In this document: piece by piece, positions 25,098 through 33,750 of the stretch
Position numbering within the stretch: position 1 is the first letter of the stretch
Layout: every line of letters begins with the position of its first letter
NCBI GenBank assembly: GCA_947447825.1
Contig: CANFLL010000026.1
Span: 1-45,042 of the forward strand
DNA length: 45,042 nucleotides
From: Chitinophagaceae bacterium
Lineage (GTDB): Bacteria > Bacteroidota > Bacteroidia > Chitinophagales > Chitinophagaceae
Direction: 5' to 3'
The notes under the pieces: model-generated
What the model was told of the DNA's origin: nothing
Database searches by the model: none
The model's input: the letters and a program-made list of their open reading frames with translations, nothing else
Program-made: the position numbers and the translations under genes

Positions 25098-25307
25098 GAT
25101 GTATCGGGCAGAACCTGCAGCGGTTCTTGTCAAAACACAGATGCATCGGGTAGAACTTGCTTCGGTTCTTATCAATACACCGATGCATTAGGCAGAACCT
25201 GTAGTGGTTCTTATTAATGCACAGATGCATCGGTCAGAACCTGTAGTGATTCTTATTAACACACAGATGCATCGGTCAGAACCTGTAGTGATTCTTATTA
25301 ATGCACC
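25098..25307. repeat. 42-bp x 5 tandem repeat, each unit with a hairpin
   Basis: Units start at 25098, 25140, 25182, 25224 and 25266. The consensus begins GATGCATCGGxCAGAACCTG and continues TAGTGRTTCTTATTAA. Each unit carries an inverted repeat such as AGAACC-N6-GGTTCT. Frames on both strands are open through it with a 14-residue period because 42 is divisible by 3. I do not regard these as genes: codon use and product are repeat-driven and no start signal is seen. Confidence 0.9.
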
Positions 25308-25455
25308 GATTGATGTATTGACTTGCTATTATTTTTTTAGAAGAAATACTCAAAACATAAAATTGGAATACAACAATAACAGAATAGTAAAAATTAAAGC
25401 ACAAACAAATACTTTATCTAGTTAAAGTAATGAATTTCCTATTTCTGTTGTTTAA

Positions 25456-25593
25456 ATAGATTTATATCCAAAAGGAGATCATACCCATGAAGTGGAAAGA
25501 AAATTTGATTTTAAAGGGAATATAATAGAAGGAAAGTCATCATTGGAAGGGAAAATGCTAAATGTAAAAGAATATAAAATTGAATATTATTAA
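25456..25593 (+). pseudogene. C-terminal relic of a decayed protein gene
   Basis: A frame opening just after a stop and ending at 25591-25593 encodes LYPKGDHTHEVERKFDFKGN then IIEGKSSLEGKMLNVKEYKI EYY. The FDFKGNIIEG phrase resembles RHS/YD-like repeat-bearing secreted proteins or lipoproteins. An upstream frame ending near 25425 has a similar phrase (KLEYNNNRIVKIKAQTN), so one gene appears to have lost its start and been broken by stops or frameshifts. No start codon with a promoter is present. Confidence 0.45.
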
Positions 25594-25916
25594 TACTATC
25601 TTTCTACAAGCGCATTCTTCCGTAGAATTAATTGCATTCACTAGATAAACTTGTTTATAAATTCATTACGCATAAATACACTCAAAATGCCAGTCCCTCA
25701 GCTATTGCGCATTAATTTTCCCTGCTAATGCACGCCCGTATCGTGTTCATGTGCAAATGATGCTGCCACAACTATTACGTATGGCTATTACTTTAATTAC
25801 AAACAATACAAAATATTTTGACTAACATGCTACTCATTGCATAGCCTTTTGCTTAATGCCAATAATATAAAACTTCATACTTTAATATTAATGAATTAGC
25901 TACTTTTCAATGACAC

Positions 25917-25924
25917 TATCTTTG
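25917..25924 (+). promoter_or_regulatory. -7 box (TATCTTTG) for prmA
   Basis: A perfect TAnnTTTG lies 38 nt upstream of the prmA ATG. The -33 region has only TTAG at a 17-nt spacing. Confidence 0.5.
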
Positions 25925-25962
25925 CAACCTTTTATTAATATTAAAAACACACACGAACTCGA

Positions 25963-26808
25963 ATGAACTATACTGAAATTAATATAAATACCAATGATTC
26001 GGCACTAAAGGACTTGTTGATTGCTGAACTAACGCAGATTGCTTTTGAAGGATTTGAAGAAACAGATTGGGGTTTAAAAGCTTTTTTGCCTGATGAAAAC
26101 TTCAATGAAGAAGCTTTGAAAGTAATTACCGAAAAGTATGAAATAGAATATGAAAAAACTAATATTCCCTCTCAGAACTGGAATGAACTCTGGGAAAGCA
26201 ACTTTAACCCGATGACAGTGGATGATTTTGTTGGAGTTAGAGCTTCCTTTCATGCGCCAATTCTAAATGTGGAACATGAAATAATCATTACTCCAAAAAT
26301 GAGTTTTGGAACAGGGCATCATGCTACAACTTATATGATGATGGACTTGATGCGGAACATGGATTTTAAAAACAAGACAGTTTATGATTTTGGATCTGGA
26401 ACAGGTATTTTAGCAATATTAGCTGAAAAGCTGGGTAGCGATTCTGTATTGGCTGTAGATTATGATGATTGGTGCATAGAGAATTCATTGGAGAATGTAG
26501 CGTCTAATACTTGTAAATTTATTACAATAGAGAAGTCTGATAATGCAAACACAGGTGAAACTTTCGATATTGTGCTTGCCAATATTAATAAAAATATCAT
26601 TTTGGACAACATTGTTTATCTGTCAAAAGATATAAAACCAAATGGGTATATCCTGCTTAGCGGATTGCTTCCTGAAGATGAAAAAGATATACTTAATGCA
26701 GCTGAATGTCAAGGTTGGGAACACTTAAAAACTGTTACAAAAAACAATTGGATAGCACTTAAATTTTTAAAGTCATTAAAAAATTTACAAGAGGTAGTTG
26801 TTGCATAA
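25963..26808 (+). CDS. prmA: ribosomal protein L11 methyltransferase
   Basis: 281 residues, cytosolic. The N-terminal L11-binding domain (~1-60) precedes the Rossmann methyltransferase domain. The signatures are MSFGTGHHATTYMMM (113-127), YDFGSGTGILAILA (141-154) with the SAM-binding glycines, and IVLANINKNIILDNI. It trimethylates Lys and N-terminal positions of L11. It has its own -7 box, and plsY follows with a separate promoter. Confidence 0.96.
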   Translation: MNYTEININTNDSALKDLLIAELTQIAFEGFEETDWGLKAFLPDENFNEEALKVITEKYEIEYEKTNIPSQNWNELWESNFNPMTVDDFVGVRASFHAPILNVEHEIIITPKMSFGTGHHATTYMMMDLMRNMDFKNKTVYDFGSGTGILAILAEKLGSDSVLAVDYDDWCIENSLENVASNTCKFITIEKSDNANTGETFDIVLANINKNIILDNIVYLSKDIKPNGYILLSGLLPEDEKDILNAAECQGWEHLKTVTKNNWIALKFLKSLKNLQEVVVA

Positions 26809-26821
26809 TCTATTAATTCAA

Positions 26822-26829
26822 TATATTTG
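26822..26829 (+). promoter_or_regulatory. -7 box (TATATTTG) for plsY
   Basis: A perfect TAnnTTTG lies 27 nt before the plsY start. TTG triplets at 26798-26803 lie 18-21 nt upstream and could be the -33 element. Confidence 0.5.
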
Positions 26830-26856
26830 TAACAGCTTTACAAACTAATTTGCGTA

Positions 26857-27522
26857 ATGAAGGAACTTTTTCTAATAATTTTATCTTATCTAATTGGCTC
26901 AATTCCAACGTCTGTATGGGTGAGTAAATACTTTTTCGAAATAGATATAAGAGACTATGGAAGTGGTAATGCAGGGGCCACCAATACTTACCGAATACTT
27001 GGAAAGAAGTGGGGTACTTTCGTGATGGTTGTTGATATGTTAAAGGGCGTGATAGGTACTTCACTGTATATATTTATGCCATTCTATTTGTCAAATGAGC
27101 ATCAATTACAAAGAACAAATTTCATGATTGGTTTGGGGCTTGCATCTGTTGCAGGTCATATTTTCCCTATTTGGGCAGGGTTTAAAGGCGGAAAGGGAGT
27201 GGCAACTCTGTTCGGAATGGCTGTAGCTATTCAACCTTTAGTGGCACTTTGTTGTGTTGGTGTTTTCTTGGTTGTTTTATACCTTACAAGATTTGTTTCG
27301 CTCAGTTCCATTTTAGCGGGGGTTTCTTTTATGGTATTTATTCTATTTATATTTAATGAAAAGGAACAACTATACAGAATTTTTGCAGTTTTAGTTGCGG
27401 CAATGGTAGTACTTACACATCAGAAAAACATAACCAGAATATTAAAAGGTACGGAAAGTAAAGTTCCAATTTTAAAGTATCGTGACAGGAGAAAGGAGAG
27501 GCGCAATATTAATGATAATTAG
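26857..27522 (+). CDS. plsY: acyl-phosphate:glycerol-3-phosphate acyltransferase PlsY
   Basis: 221 residues with five or more membrane segments. Three conserved family loops are present: SIPTSVWVSK near 15, DYGSGNAGATNTYR (33-46), and GHIFPIWAGFKGGKGVAT. PlsY makes lysophosphatidate from acyl-phosphate and glycerol-3-phosphate in the inner membrane, the first step of phospholipid synthesis. The basic tail (RDRRKERRN) is cytosolic. Confidence 0.96.
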   Translation: MKELFLIILSYLIGSIPTSVWVSKYFFEIDIRDYGSGNAGATNTYRILGKKWGTFVMVVDMLKGVIGTSLYIFMPFYLSNEHQLQRTNFMIGLGLASVAGHIFPIWAGFKGGKGVATLFGMAVAIQPLVALCCVGVFLVVLYLTRFVSLSSILAGVSFMVFILFIFNEKEQLYRIFAVLVAAMVVLTHQKNITRILKGTESKVPILKYRDRRKERRNINDN

Positions 27523-27626
27523 AAATAACTTATAAAAATAGCAAAATACAAGTTGTTTCAAAAGCCAAATTCCTTGTTAAAAATATCAATATATTTTAAT
27601 ATAGATTTTAATAGACTGACATTAAT

Positions 27627-27634
27627 TATCTTTG
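27627..27634 (+). promoter_or_regulatory. -7 box (TATCTTTG) for the YdeI-like gene
   Basis: A perfect TAnnTTTG lies 39 nt upstream of the ATG at 27674; no convincing -33 box. Confidence 0.45.
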
Positions 27635-27673
27635 CAGTTCTAATTAACATCACCTAATTCAATTATTTTAGGC

Positions 27674-28354
27674 ATGTCTAACAGTTTATTTGAAAGTTTA
27701 GAGTTAAAAGATGAAAGAACCCTCCTTATTCAAGGACTCCCATCTTCAATTGAAAAGCAATTTGTAAAGCTATCTTACGCTAAAAACGTAACCCCCTTAC
27801 TTAGATCTAAAAAAATAGATTTTGCACTAGTGTTTGCGGTTAATCAAAACCAACTTAATAACATATTAAGGGAAGTTTTTATTGCGTTGCATCCCAATAG
27901 TAAGTTATGGATTGCATATCCAAAAAAGACCAGTAAAATAGTAAGTGATTTAAACAGGCAAAGTAGTTGGGATTTACTCATTGAAAGCGGATTTGAAAAT
28001 CTGAATTTAATTTCAATAGACAACGTATGGAATGCAGTTCTTTTCAGAAAAAATGGTGTAGCGTCCGCTGAAGTTAAGGAATCATCGCATGTAACAATTG
28101 ATAACGAAGAGGTTGATACAATTGGAACTTCAGTTGATTTTGAAAAGAAATTAGTAGTTCCTCCAGCTGAATTAGAAAAAATATTCAAAAAGCATACAGA
28201 AGCTAGGGACTTCTTTACTTCTCTATCTGAAACAAATCAAAATGAATATGTATCATGGTTATCTGATACAAAGAGAGGGGAAACCAAGAAAAGAAGATTG
28301 GAAACTGTTCTAGAAAAGCTTACTTCTGGTAAGACTACTCCATTAGAAAATTAA
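27674..28354 (+). CDS. YdeI/OmpD-associated family protein with DUF3052-like N-terminus
   Basis: 226 residues, cytosolic. Residues ~1-125 resemble DUF3052-type proteins (PSSIEKQFVKLSYAKNVTPL...). Residues ~165-220 match the YdeI/OmpD-associated domain, with VPPAELEKIFKKHTEARDFF and NEYVSWLSDTKRGETKKRR. E. coli YdeI has been linked to peptide and bacteriocin tolerance, but the molecular function is unknown. It is a single gene closed by a strong terminator. Confidence 0.8.
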   Translation: MSNSLFESLELKDERTLLIQGLPSSIEKQFVKLSYAKNVTPLLRSKKIDFALVFAVNQNQLNNILREVFIALHPNSKLWIAYPKKTSKIVSDLNRQSSWDLLIESGFENLNLISIDNVWNAVLFRKNGVASAEVKESSHVTIDNEEVDTIGTSVDFEKKLVVPPAELEKIFKKHTEARDFFTSLSETNQNEYVSWLSDTKRGETKKRRLETVLEKLTSGKTTPLEN

Positions 28355-28375
28355 TACCATTTAATTATATTGAAT

Positions 28376-28418
28376 AAAAAGGCTGTCTCAAAGATTAAAC
28401 TTTGTAGCAGCCTTTTTT
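28376..28418 (+). terminator. rho-independent terminator after the YdeI-like gene
   Basis: AAAAAGGCTG (28376-28385) pairs with CAGCCTTTTT (28408-28417) and ends in a T-run. An inner AAAG/CTTT extends the stem. The symmetric A/T tracts let it act in both directions, but pgl ends 106 bp further on. Confidence 0.85.
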
Positions 28419-28523
28419 GATTTATCCTGTTTGATTAGTTCTTGAGTTAGACTAACTTAGTATCTTGAAAGTTAATTTCCAATTGTGGTAAATGTTTTGG
28501 TAATAAAAAGCATTTGTAGTTCA

Positions 28524-29243
28524 CTATAAATCAATTGCTGCATCCTTATCAATAAACCAATATAAATTTCCATATGTAGGTTTTATCTTTTGAGATGGAT
28601 ATAATGATGGACGATATTCTCCTTGTAAAACTTCTTTCAATGTAAGTGCCTTTCCTTTTCCTGCGGCTAAAAAACAGATTGTTGAGGCTCTATTTACAAT
28701 CACCGATGTCAAGGTTATTCTATTCATCTTTTGTGCTTCCAAATAAAAAGACATTGCCCACTTGCTTTCTTCAGTTACGGCTATTGAGCCGGGAAAAAGA
28801 GACAGTGTATGTCCATCATCACCCATACCCAGCATTACTATATCGAAACTATTGGTCTTTTCGTCAAAATAAGTATGCAATATTTCCTCATATTGAGTGG
28901 CAGCAAGTTGTGCATCAATATTGGTGTTCATGATATGAATTTGATTGGCAGGGATAGCAACATGATTTAGTAAAGTAGCATAAGCCTGCTTTGCATTATT
29001 CAAATCATCACCAAATGGCACATCTCGTTCATCGCCCCAAAAAATGTGTAGTTTACCCCAATCTATCTTATTTATATACGCATCTGATGCTAATAACTTA
29101 AATAAATCTATTGGTGTACTTCCACCTGACAATGCAATAGTACAGCGATTTTCCTTTCCCAAAACCCGTTCTATTTCGCTCACCAACCAATTGGCAAAAT
29201 CAATAACCAGTTCATTTTTTGTTTCTGAAATATGTAGATTCAT
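28524..29243 (-). CDS. pgl: 6-phosphogluconolactonase
   Basis: 239 residues, cytosolic, DevB/SOL family. Visible motifs are TIALSGGSTPIDLFKLL (~41-57), IFWGDERDVPF (~88-98) and VMLGMGDDGHTLSLFPGS (~138-155). It hydrolyses 6-phosphogluconolactone to 6-phosphogluconate. It is the last gene of gnd-zwf-pgl, 124 bp after zwf, with a stem-loop in the gap that may lower its expression. Confidence 0.95.
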   Translation of the reverse strand: MNLHISETKNELVIDFANWLVSEIERVLGKENRCTIALSGGSTPIDLFKLLASDAYINKIDWGKLHIFWGDERDVPFGDDLNNAKQAYATLLNHVAIPANQIHIMNTNIDAQLAATQYEEILHTYFDEKTNSFDIVMLGMGDDGHTLSLFPGSIAVTEESKWAMSFYLEAQKMNRITLTSVIVNRASTICFLAAGKGKALTLKEVLQGEYRPSLYPSQKIKPTYGNLYWFIDKDAAIDL

Positions 29244-29302
29244 TTTTTTAATCTTTAGTGATGAATATTTAATGATTAATGTTTTGATGCCATTTTATAA
29301 AA

Positions 29303-29329
29303 GAAGGCTTCGCTTTGAGCGAAACCTTC
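29303..29329 (-). terminator. stem-loop between zwf and pgl (attenuator-like)
   Basis: GAAGGCTTCGCT (29303-29314) and AGCGAAACCTTC (29318-29329) form a 12-bp stem with one mismatch and a 3-nt loop. Read on the minus strand it is followed by TTTTAT. It lies after zwf and before pgl, so it could partly terminate the transcript. Confidence 0.6.
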
Positions 29330-29367
29330 CTTTGTTAATCATTATGCATTAAACATTAAGAATTATC

Positions 29368-30885
29368 TTATTCGTCTTTAGGTACCAATGGTAGGGTAAC
29401 CCAGTTATAACCATCTCTTGCAATCAATGCTTCTGCATCTTCTGGTCCCCAAGAATTGGGCGCATAATTAGGGAAATCTACAGCAGGTCTTGTTGTCCAA
29501 GCATCAAGAATAGGCGATACGATGTCCCATGCGGCTTCCACCTGATCGTTACGCATAAACAAAGTAGCGTTGCCTTCCATCACATCTAGCAATAATGTTT
29601 CATAAGCTTCTGGTTCATGCCCATCATAAGATTCTGCATAGCTAAACACCATATCCACAGGATTCAATACCATTGTTTGCCCAGGTTTTTTAGCTTGAAA
29701 ACGCAAACGAATCTCCATTTCTGGCTGAATGCTGATGGTTAATCTGTTTGGTCTCCATGTTTCCGCAGCTTCAACTGGGAAAGCATAATGTGGTGCAGGC
29801 TTAAACTGAATGGTGATTAAAGTGCTTTTTTGGTGTAAATGTTTACCCGTACGCACATAAAACGGTACGCCTTGCCAACGCCAGTTATCAATATAGAATT
29901 TAGCAGCTGCAAAAGTTTCTGTGTTCGATTGTGGTTCAACACCCTTTTCTTTTCTGTAACCTGCCACTTTAAGCCCATTCATCCACCCGTCGCTATATTG
30001 ACCCCTAACCGCATGTGCATGAACATCCTCTGTTTTTAAACGCCTGATAGCATTTAGTACATCTACTTTTTTGTTCCTAATCTCATTGGCTTCAAAAGAA
30101 ACAGGTGCTTCCATTGCCACCATACACAATAGTTGCAGAACGTGGTTTTGCAGCATATCTCGCAATGCGCCAGACTGGTCATAGTAGCCCGCTCTACCTT
30201 CTAAGCCTACTGTTTCGGCCATGGTTATTTGAACATGCTCAATGTAGTTTCTGTTCCAGATAGGTTCAAACAAAGCATTGGCAAAACGCATCGCCAATAT
30301 GTTCTGAACGGTTTCCTTTCCAAGATAGTGGTCAATACGGTAAATCTGTTCTTCTGCAAATAAACTTGTTAGTAAAGCATTCAACTCTTTGGCGCTTTGA
30401 AGATCGTGTCCAAAAGGTTTTTCCACTACAATTCTAACACTTCTTTTGTCGGTACAGATGTTTAGTTTGCCTAAATTAGTAGCAATTTCTGGCACAAGTT
30501 GAGGGGCTACACTCATGTAGAAAATAACATTGGGATGTGTATTCCATTCTCTTTCCCGTTCAACAACAATATCAGAAATCGCATTATAAGCTTCCGCATT
30601 GTCGGCATCCATCTGCAAATAGTTCAGGTACTTTGCAAATGAACCCCAGTTCTTCTCCACTTCATTTCTTCTGGAAAAGTTTATAATACCATCTTTCAAA
30701 CGTTCATGATACTGTTCCGTACTATAGTTACTTCTGCCAATACCATATACTGCAAATTTCTCAGGGAGATAATCGTCAATACATAAATTATAAAGAGCAG
30801 GTGTTAGTTTTCGTAAATTCAAATCGCCACTGCCTCCAAAGATGAAAATGATGGAAGCAGGTGGTTTCTTATTTAGTATAGCCAT
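29368..30885 (-). CDS. zwf: glucose-6-phosphate 1-dehydrogenase
   Basis: 505 residues, full length. The NADP-binding motif [15 protein letters not shown] (16-30, family GASGDLxxRKL), EKPFGHDL (155-162) and the substrate-binding active-site motif RIDHYLGKE (183-191) are all present. It oxidises glucose-6-phosphate to the lactone, producing NADPH. It lies 50 bp downstream of gnd on the same strand and upstream of pgl, so the three enzymes of the oxidative pentose phosphate branch are probably co-transcribed. Confidence 0.98.
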   Translation of the reverse strand: MAILNKKPPASIIFIFGGSGDLNLRKLTPALYNLCIDDYLPEKFAVYGIGRSNYSTEQYHERLKDGIINFSRRNEVEKNWGSFAKYLNYLQMDADNAEAYNAISDIVVEREREWNTHPNVIFYMSVAPQLVPEIATNLGKLNICTDKRSVRIVVEKPFGHDLQSAKELNALLTSLFAEEQIYRIDHYLGKETVQNILAMRFANALFEPIWNRNYIEHVQITMAETVGLEGRAGYYDQSGALRDMLQNHVLQLLCMVAMEAPVSFEANEIRNKKVDVLNAIRRLKTEDVHAHAVRGQYSDGWMNGLKVAGYRKEKGVEPQSNTETFAAAKFYIDNWRWQGVPFYVRTGKHLHQKSTLITIQFKPAPHYAFPVEAAETWRPNRLTISIQPEMEIRLRFQAKKPGQTMVLNPVDMVFSYAESYDGHEPEAYETLLLDVMEGNATLFMRNDQVEAAWDIVSPILDAWTTRPAVDFPNYAPNSWGPEDAEALIARDGYNWVTLPLVPKDE

Positions 30886-30935
30886 TGTGTGTTGTTTAAT
30901 TAATCTTCTAAAATACTTTCAACTCATCATTCAAC

Positions 30936-32348
30936 CTATCCATTCCAATGCGTATGAAAAATTCCCTCCTTATCTATTCTTTGATACGTGTGTGCACCAA
31001 AGAAATCTCTCTGTGCTTGGGTTAGGTTCAGTGGAAGCCTATCGGTAGTGAAAGCGTCAAAATAGTTCAACGCATTTGATAATGCCATGTTAGGGATGCC
31101 TGCTTCTGTGGCGGCAACAACAATGCTTCTCAACCCTTTAATCTTGTCATTTATTAAAGCTGCAATTTCAGTATCTAATAAAATATTAGAGATGCCCGGA
31201 TTGTTGTTTGTTACCTTATAGAAAAGTCCCAACATTGCCGAACGGATGATGCACCCTTGACGCCAAACCTTCACCGCATCTTGCAAAGGGATTTGCATAT
31301 CTAAATCTATGGATGCCTTTTGCAACAAAGCCAACCCTTGTGCATAGCAAATAACGATGGCACTAAACAAGGCATCGTGCATTTGTTGTGTGATTGTTTC
31401 TTTGTCTGTAGCAATATTTTTTTCTGGCGAAAGATATAATCCGGCAGCTTTAACTCTGTCAGTTTTTAGCCCAGAAATACTGCGCATCGTTACTGCCGCA
31501 TCTATAACTGGTATGCCCATGCCCAAATCCATTGCACTTTGGCTAGTCCATTTGCCTGTTCCTTTCGATCCTGCCACATCTAGTATTTTATCCACTAAGT
31601 CAGCATCGCTTGTTTCGTCTTTTTGTAAAAAAACAGCAGCAGTTATTTCTATCAAATACGACTGTAAGTCTCCTTTATTCCAACCTGCAAAAAGAGCGTG
31701 CAATTCTGCGTTACCAATTCCTTTTCCACGTTTCAATATGTCATAAACTTCGCCCAGAATCTGCATGATGGCATATTCAATCCCGTTGTGCACCATCTTA
31801 ACATAATGCCCAGCGGCACCCTTACCCATATAAGCAACGCACGATTCGGGACCTTCTTTTGCCGCAATGGCTTCTAGAACGGGTTGAACATTTTTGTAAG
31901 CACTCGCATCGCCACCAGGCATAATGCTGGGACCTGTTCTTGCACCTTGTTCGCCACCAGAAATACCCATACCCATAAAATGAAATCCAAATGCCTTCTG
32001 CGATTCTATTCTACGCATGGTATCTGTGTAGTGCGAGTTGCCCCCATCAATAATTACATCCTCTTTTTCAAGTAAAGGTTGCAGAGAAGAAAGTACATCA
32101 TCAACAGGTTTTCCTGCTGGTACCAACATAATAATCTTACGAGGTTTGGCAAGCGATGCCACCATTTCTTCCAGCGTGTTCACACCTTTCACGATTGTTC
32201 CTGCTGTTGCACTACTTTCTAAAGCATTGGTTTTGGTTTCATCCTTATCGAAGCCTACTACGGCAAAACCATTGTCTGCCATATTTAGTAAAAGGTTGCG
32301 CCCCATTACACCCAAACCAATCATTGCAAAATCAAATTTCTTTTCCAT
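30936..32348 (-). CDS. gnd: 6-phosphogluconate dehydrogenase, decarboxylating
   Basis: 470 residues, full length. The N-terminal Rossmann motif GLGVMG is at 11-16. The substrate-binding SGGEQGARTGPSIMPGG is at 130-146, and catalytic K184 lies in HYVKMVHNGIEY. It converts 6-phosphogluconate to ribulose-5-phosphate with NADP reduction. It is the first gene of the gnd-zwf-pgl unit. Upstream on the minus strand a TAATTTG resembles a -7 box but is one base short of consensus. Confidence 0.98.
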   Translation of the reverse strand: MEKKFDFAMIGLGVMGRNLLLNMADNGFAVVGFDKDETKTNALESSATAGTIVKGVNTLEEMVASLAKPRKIIMLVPAGKPVDDVLSSLQPLLEKEDVIIDGGNSHYTDTMRRIESQKAFGFHFMGMGISGGEQGARTGPSIMPGGDASAYKNVQPVLEAIAAKEGPESCVAYMGKGAAGHYVKMVHNGIEYAIMQILGEVYDILKRGKGIGNAELHALFAGWNKGDLQSYLIEITAAVFLQKDETSDADLVDKILDVAGSKGTGKWTSQSAMDLGMGIPVIDAAVTMRSISGLKTDRVKAAGLYLSPEKNIATDKETITQQMHDALFSAIVICYAQGLALLQKASIDLDMQIPLQDAVKVWRQGCIIRSAMLGLFYKVTNNNPGISNILLDTEIAALINDKIKGLRSIVVAATEAGIPNMALSNALNYFDAFTTDRLPLNLTQAQRDFFGAHTYQRIDKEGIFHTHWNG

Positions 32349-32550
32349 CTTAAATGCTTAATTGTGCTACACAATATTATTTTGAGGGCGCAAATTAGAC
32401 AATTGAATGCATCGTATTTCTGTTTTTACCTATATCGGCAATTTGAGATTGCTTTCAAACAGGACTTTTAATAGCTTTAGACTCAATTTAAAAAATACAT
32501 TATTTCCTTATTATGATTTAATTGAGTTATACCTGATTAATTGAATAATC

Positions 32551-33750
32551 TTACGCCAACCTTTCTATTATCCATTTTATGGAAAGAATAATTGCAATTA
32601 TTGACCCTGTATTCTTTAGATGAGCGTAATAGGCTTTAGTACTTAAAACTAATAATACAGGCAAAATAACCAGAACCACACACAATTGAGTGGCTTCTAT
32701 TCCTAAGTTAAATCCTAGAATACTGAGCGCCATTTGCTTCATTTGTAAATGCAGGTTAGATAAAACAGTGGCAAAAGCCAGACCATGTACTAGCCCGAAA
32801 CCAGTAGCAATATAAATTTCTTTACCATAAAACATGGGTTTGATACAATGAATGGCGGTGATGAATATGGATAAGGCAATTAATACTTCCACTGGTTTTG
32901 AAGGTAATTGTAGAATTTCCAAGGCACCTAATATTAGTGTGAAAGAATGCCCTATAGTGAAAGCGGTTACAATTTTTAATAACCTCATGAAAGTATATTT
33001 TCTGTTGTTGGCATTAATCCACTTTTTATTAACCACTATTAATGATGCTGGCAATAGCAATACCAATAAAAATAAAAGATGATCGGTACCTTCTGTAATA
33101 TGCTGTACCCCAAGCCAAAACATATTTGAAAACCCTTTCCAGATGCTACCCTTCTCTAAATTAATTTCAAATGGTCTGACAACATTATTTTTTGTGTCTA
33201 AACTGATAACGCCTATCTGTTTATCCTTATTATTAACAATGCCATTTTCCCAGTCTTGGGTAATTGAAACCAATGCACTGTGGGTTACAACCTGATGAAT
33301 AATTACATCATATAAAAGCAATAATTTTTCATTCCTGTTAATTTCAGTATTTGATTCAAACTCTACAGTTGCAAGTGTTTCGCTATAAGTTCCATTGATT
33401 TCAGAATTTGCCGAATCGTAACTTACTGACGTTACTTTTTTATCCCAGATATGATTAGTTTGATCTATTAGTTTTATGTGTGTACCAATGTATTGCTTTA
33501 GCTGATTATTGTTTTCTCTCACAAAGGTTGCTACATCATTGTTCATAGATTTTCCGTACGCCAATTCTAATTCTGATACAGGCAATTTTAACTGTAATAC
33601 AATCTTCTTTTGCTCAATTTTTATCTGAACAATTGAATTAGGCATAGGATGCGCTTCTAGATTTAATGGCATAATTACCACAAAAAATAAAAACAACAGC
33701 CACTTATTAAAAAAGTGGCTGTTTAAGCGGGGGGTGCGAAATAGAACCAT
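32551..33750 (-). CDS. HupE/UreJ family membrane protein with extended N-terminal domain
   Basis: 399 residues. A signal peptide (~15-33) precedes a ~170-residue periplasmic beta-domain, then a HupE/UreJ-like membrane part from ~205 with about six helices. Conserved His/Asp residues of the family are seen: GVQHITEGTDH (H217, D223, H224), GHSFTL (H268), H301 and GLVHGLAFA (H322). HupE/UreJ proteins are implicated in nickel or other metal uptake; the ion here is unknown. Its ATG overlaps the stop of the DUF3500 gene (TAATG), so the two are translationally coupled. Confidence 0.88.
   Translation of the reverse strand: MVLFRTPRLNSHFFNKWLLFLFFVVIMPLNLEAHPMPNSIVQIKIEQKKIVLQLKLPVSELELAYGKSMNNDVATFVRENNNQLKQYIGTHIKLIDQTNHIWDKKVTSVSYDSANSEINGTYSETLATVEFESNTEINRNEKLLLLYDVIIHQVVTHSALVSITQDWENGIVNNKDKQIGVISLDTKNNVVRPFEINLEKGSIWKGFSNMFWLGVQHITEGTDHLLFLLVLLLPASLIVVNKKWINANNRKYTFMRLLKIVTAFTIGHSFTLILGALEILQLPSKPVEVLIALSIFITAIHCIKPMFYGKEIYIATGFGLVHGLAFATVLSNLHLQMKQMALSILGFNLGIEATQLCVVLVILPVLLVLSTKAYYAHLKNTGSIIAIILSIKWIIERLA

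Larger units (their letters stand above)
25308..25962. other. intergenic interval with a gene relic and the prmA promoter
   Basis: Outside the relic at 25456-25593 and the -7 box at 25917-25924, this AT-rich DNA shows no open frame or strong hairpin that I can identify. Confidence 0.5.

Noticed and set aside
25098-25307. CRISPR array at the 42-bp repeats
   Set aside because: Units are contiguous with no variable spacers and only five copies.
25015-25425. Open frames on both strands through the 42-bp repeats
   Set aside because: The 14-residue periodicity comes from the repeat length; no ribosome-binding site, promoter or known domain.
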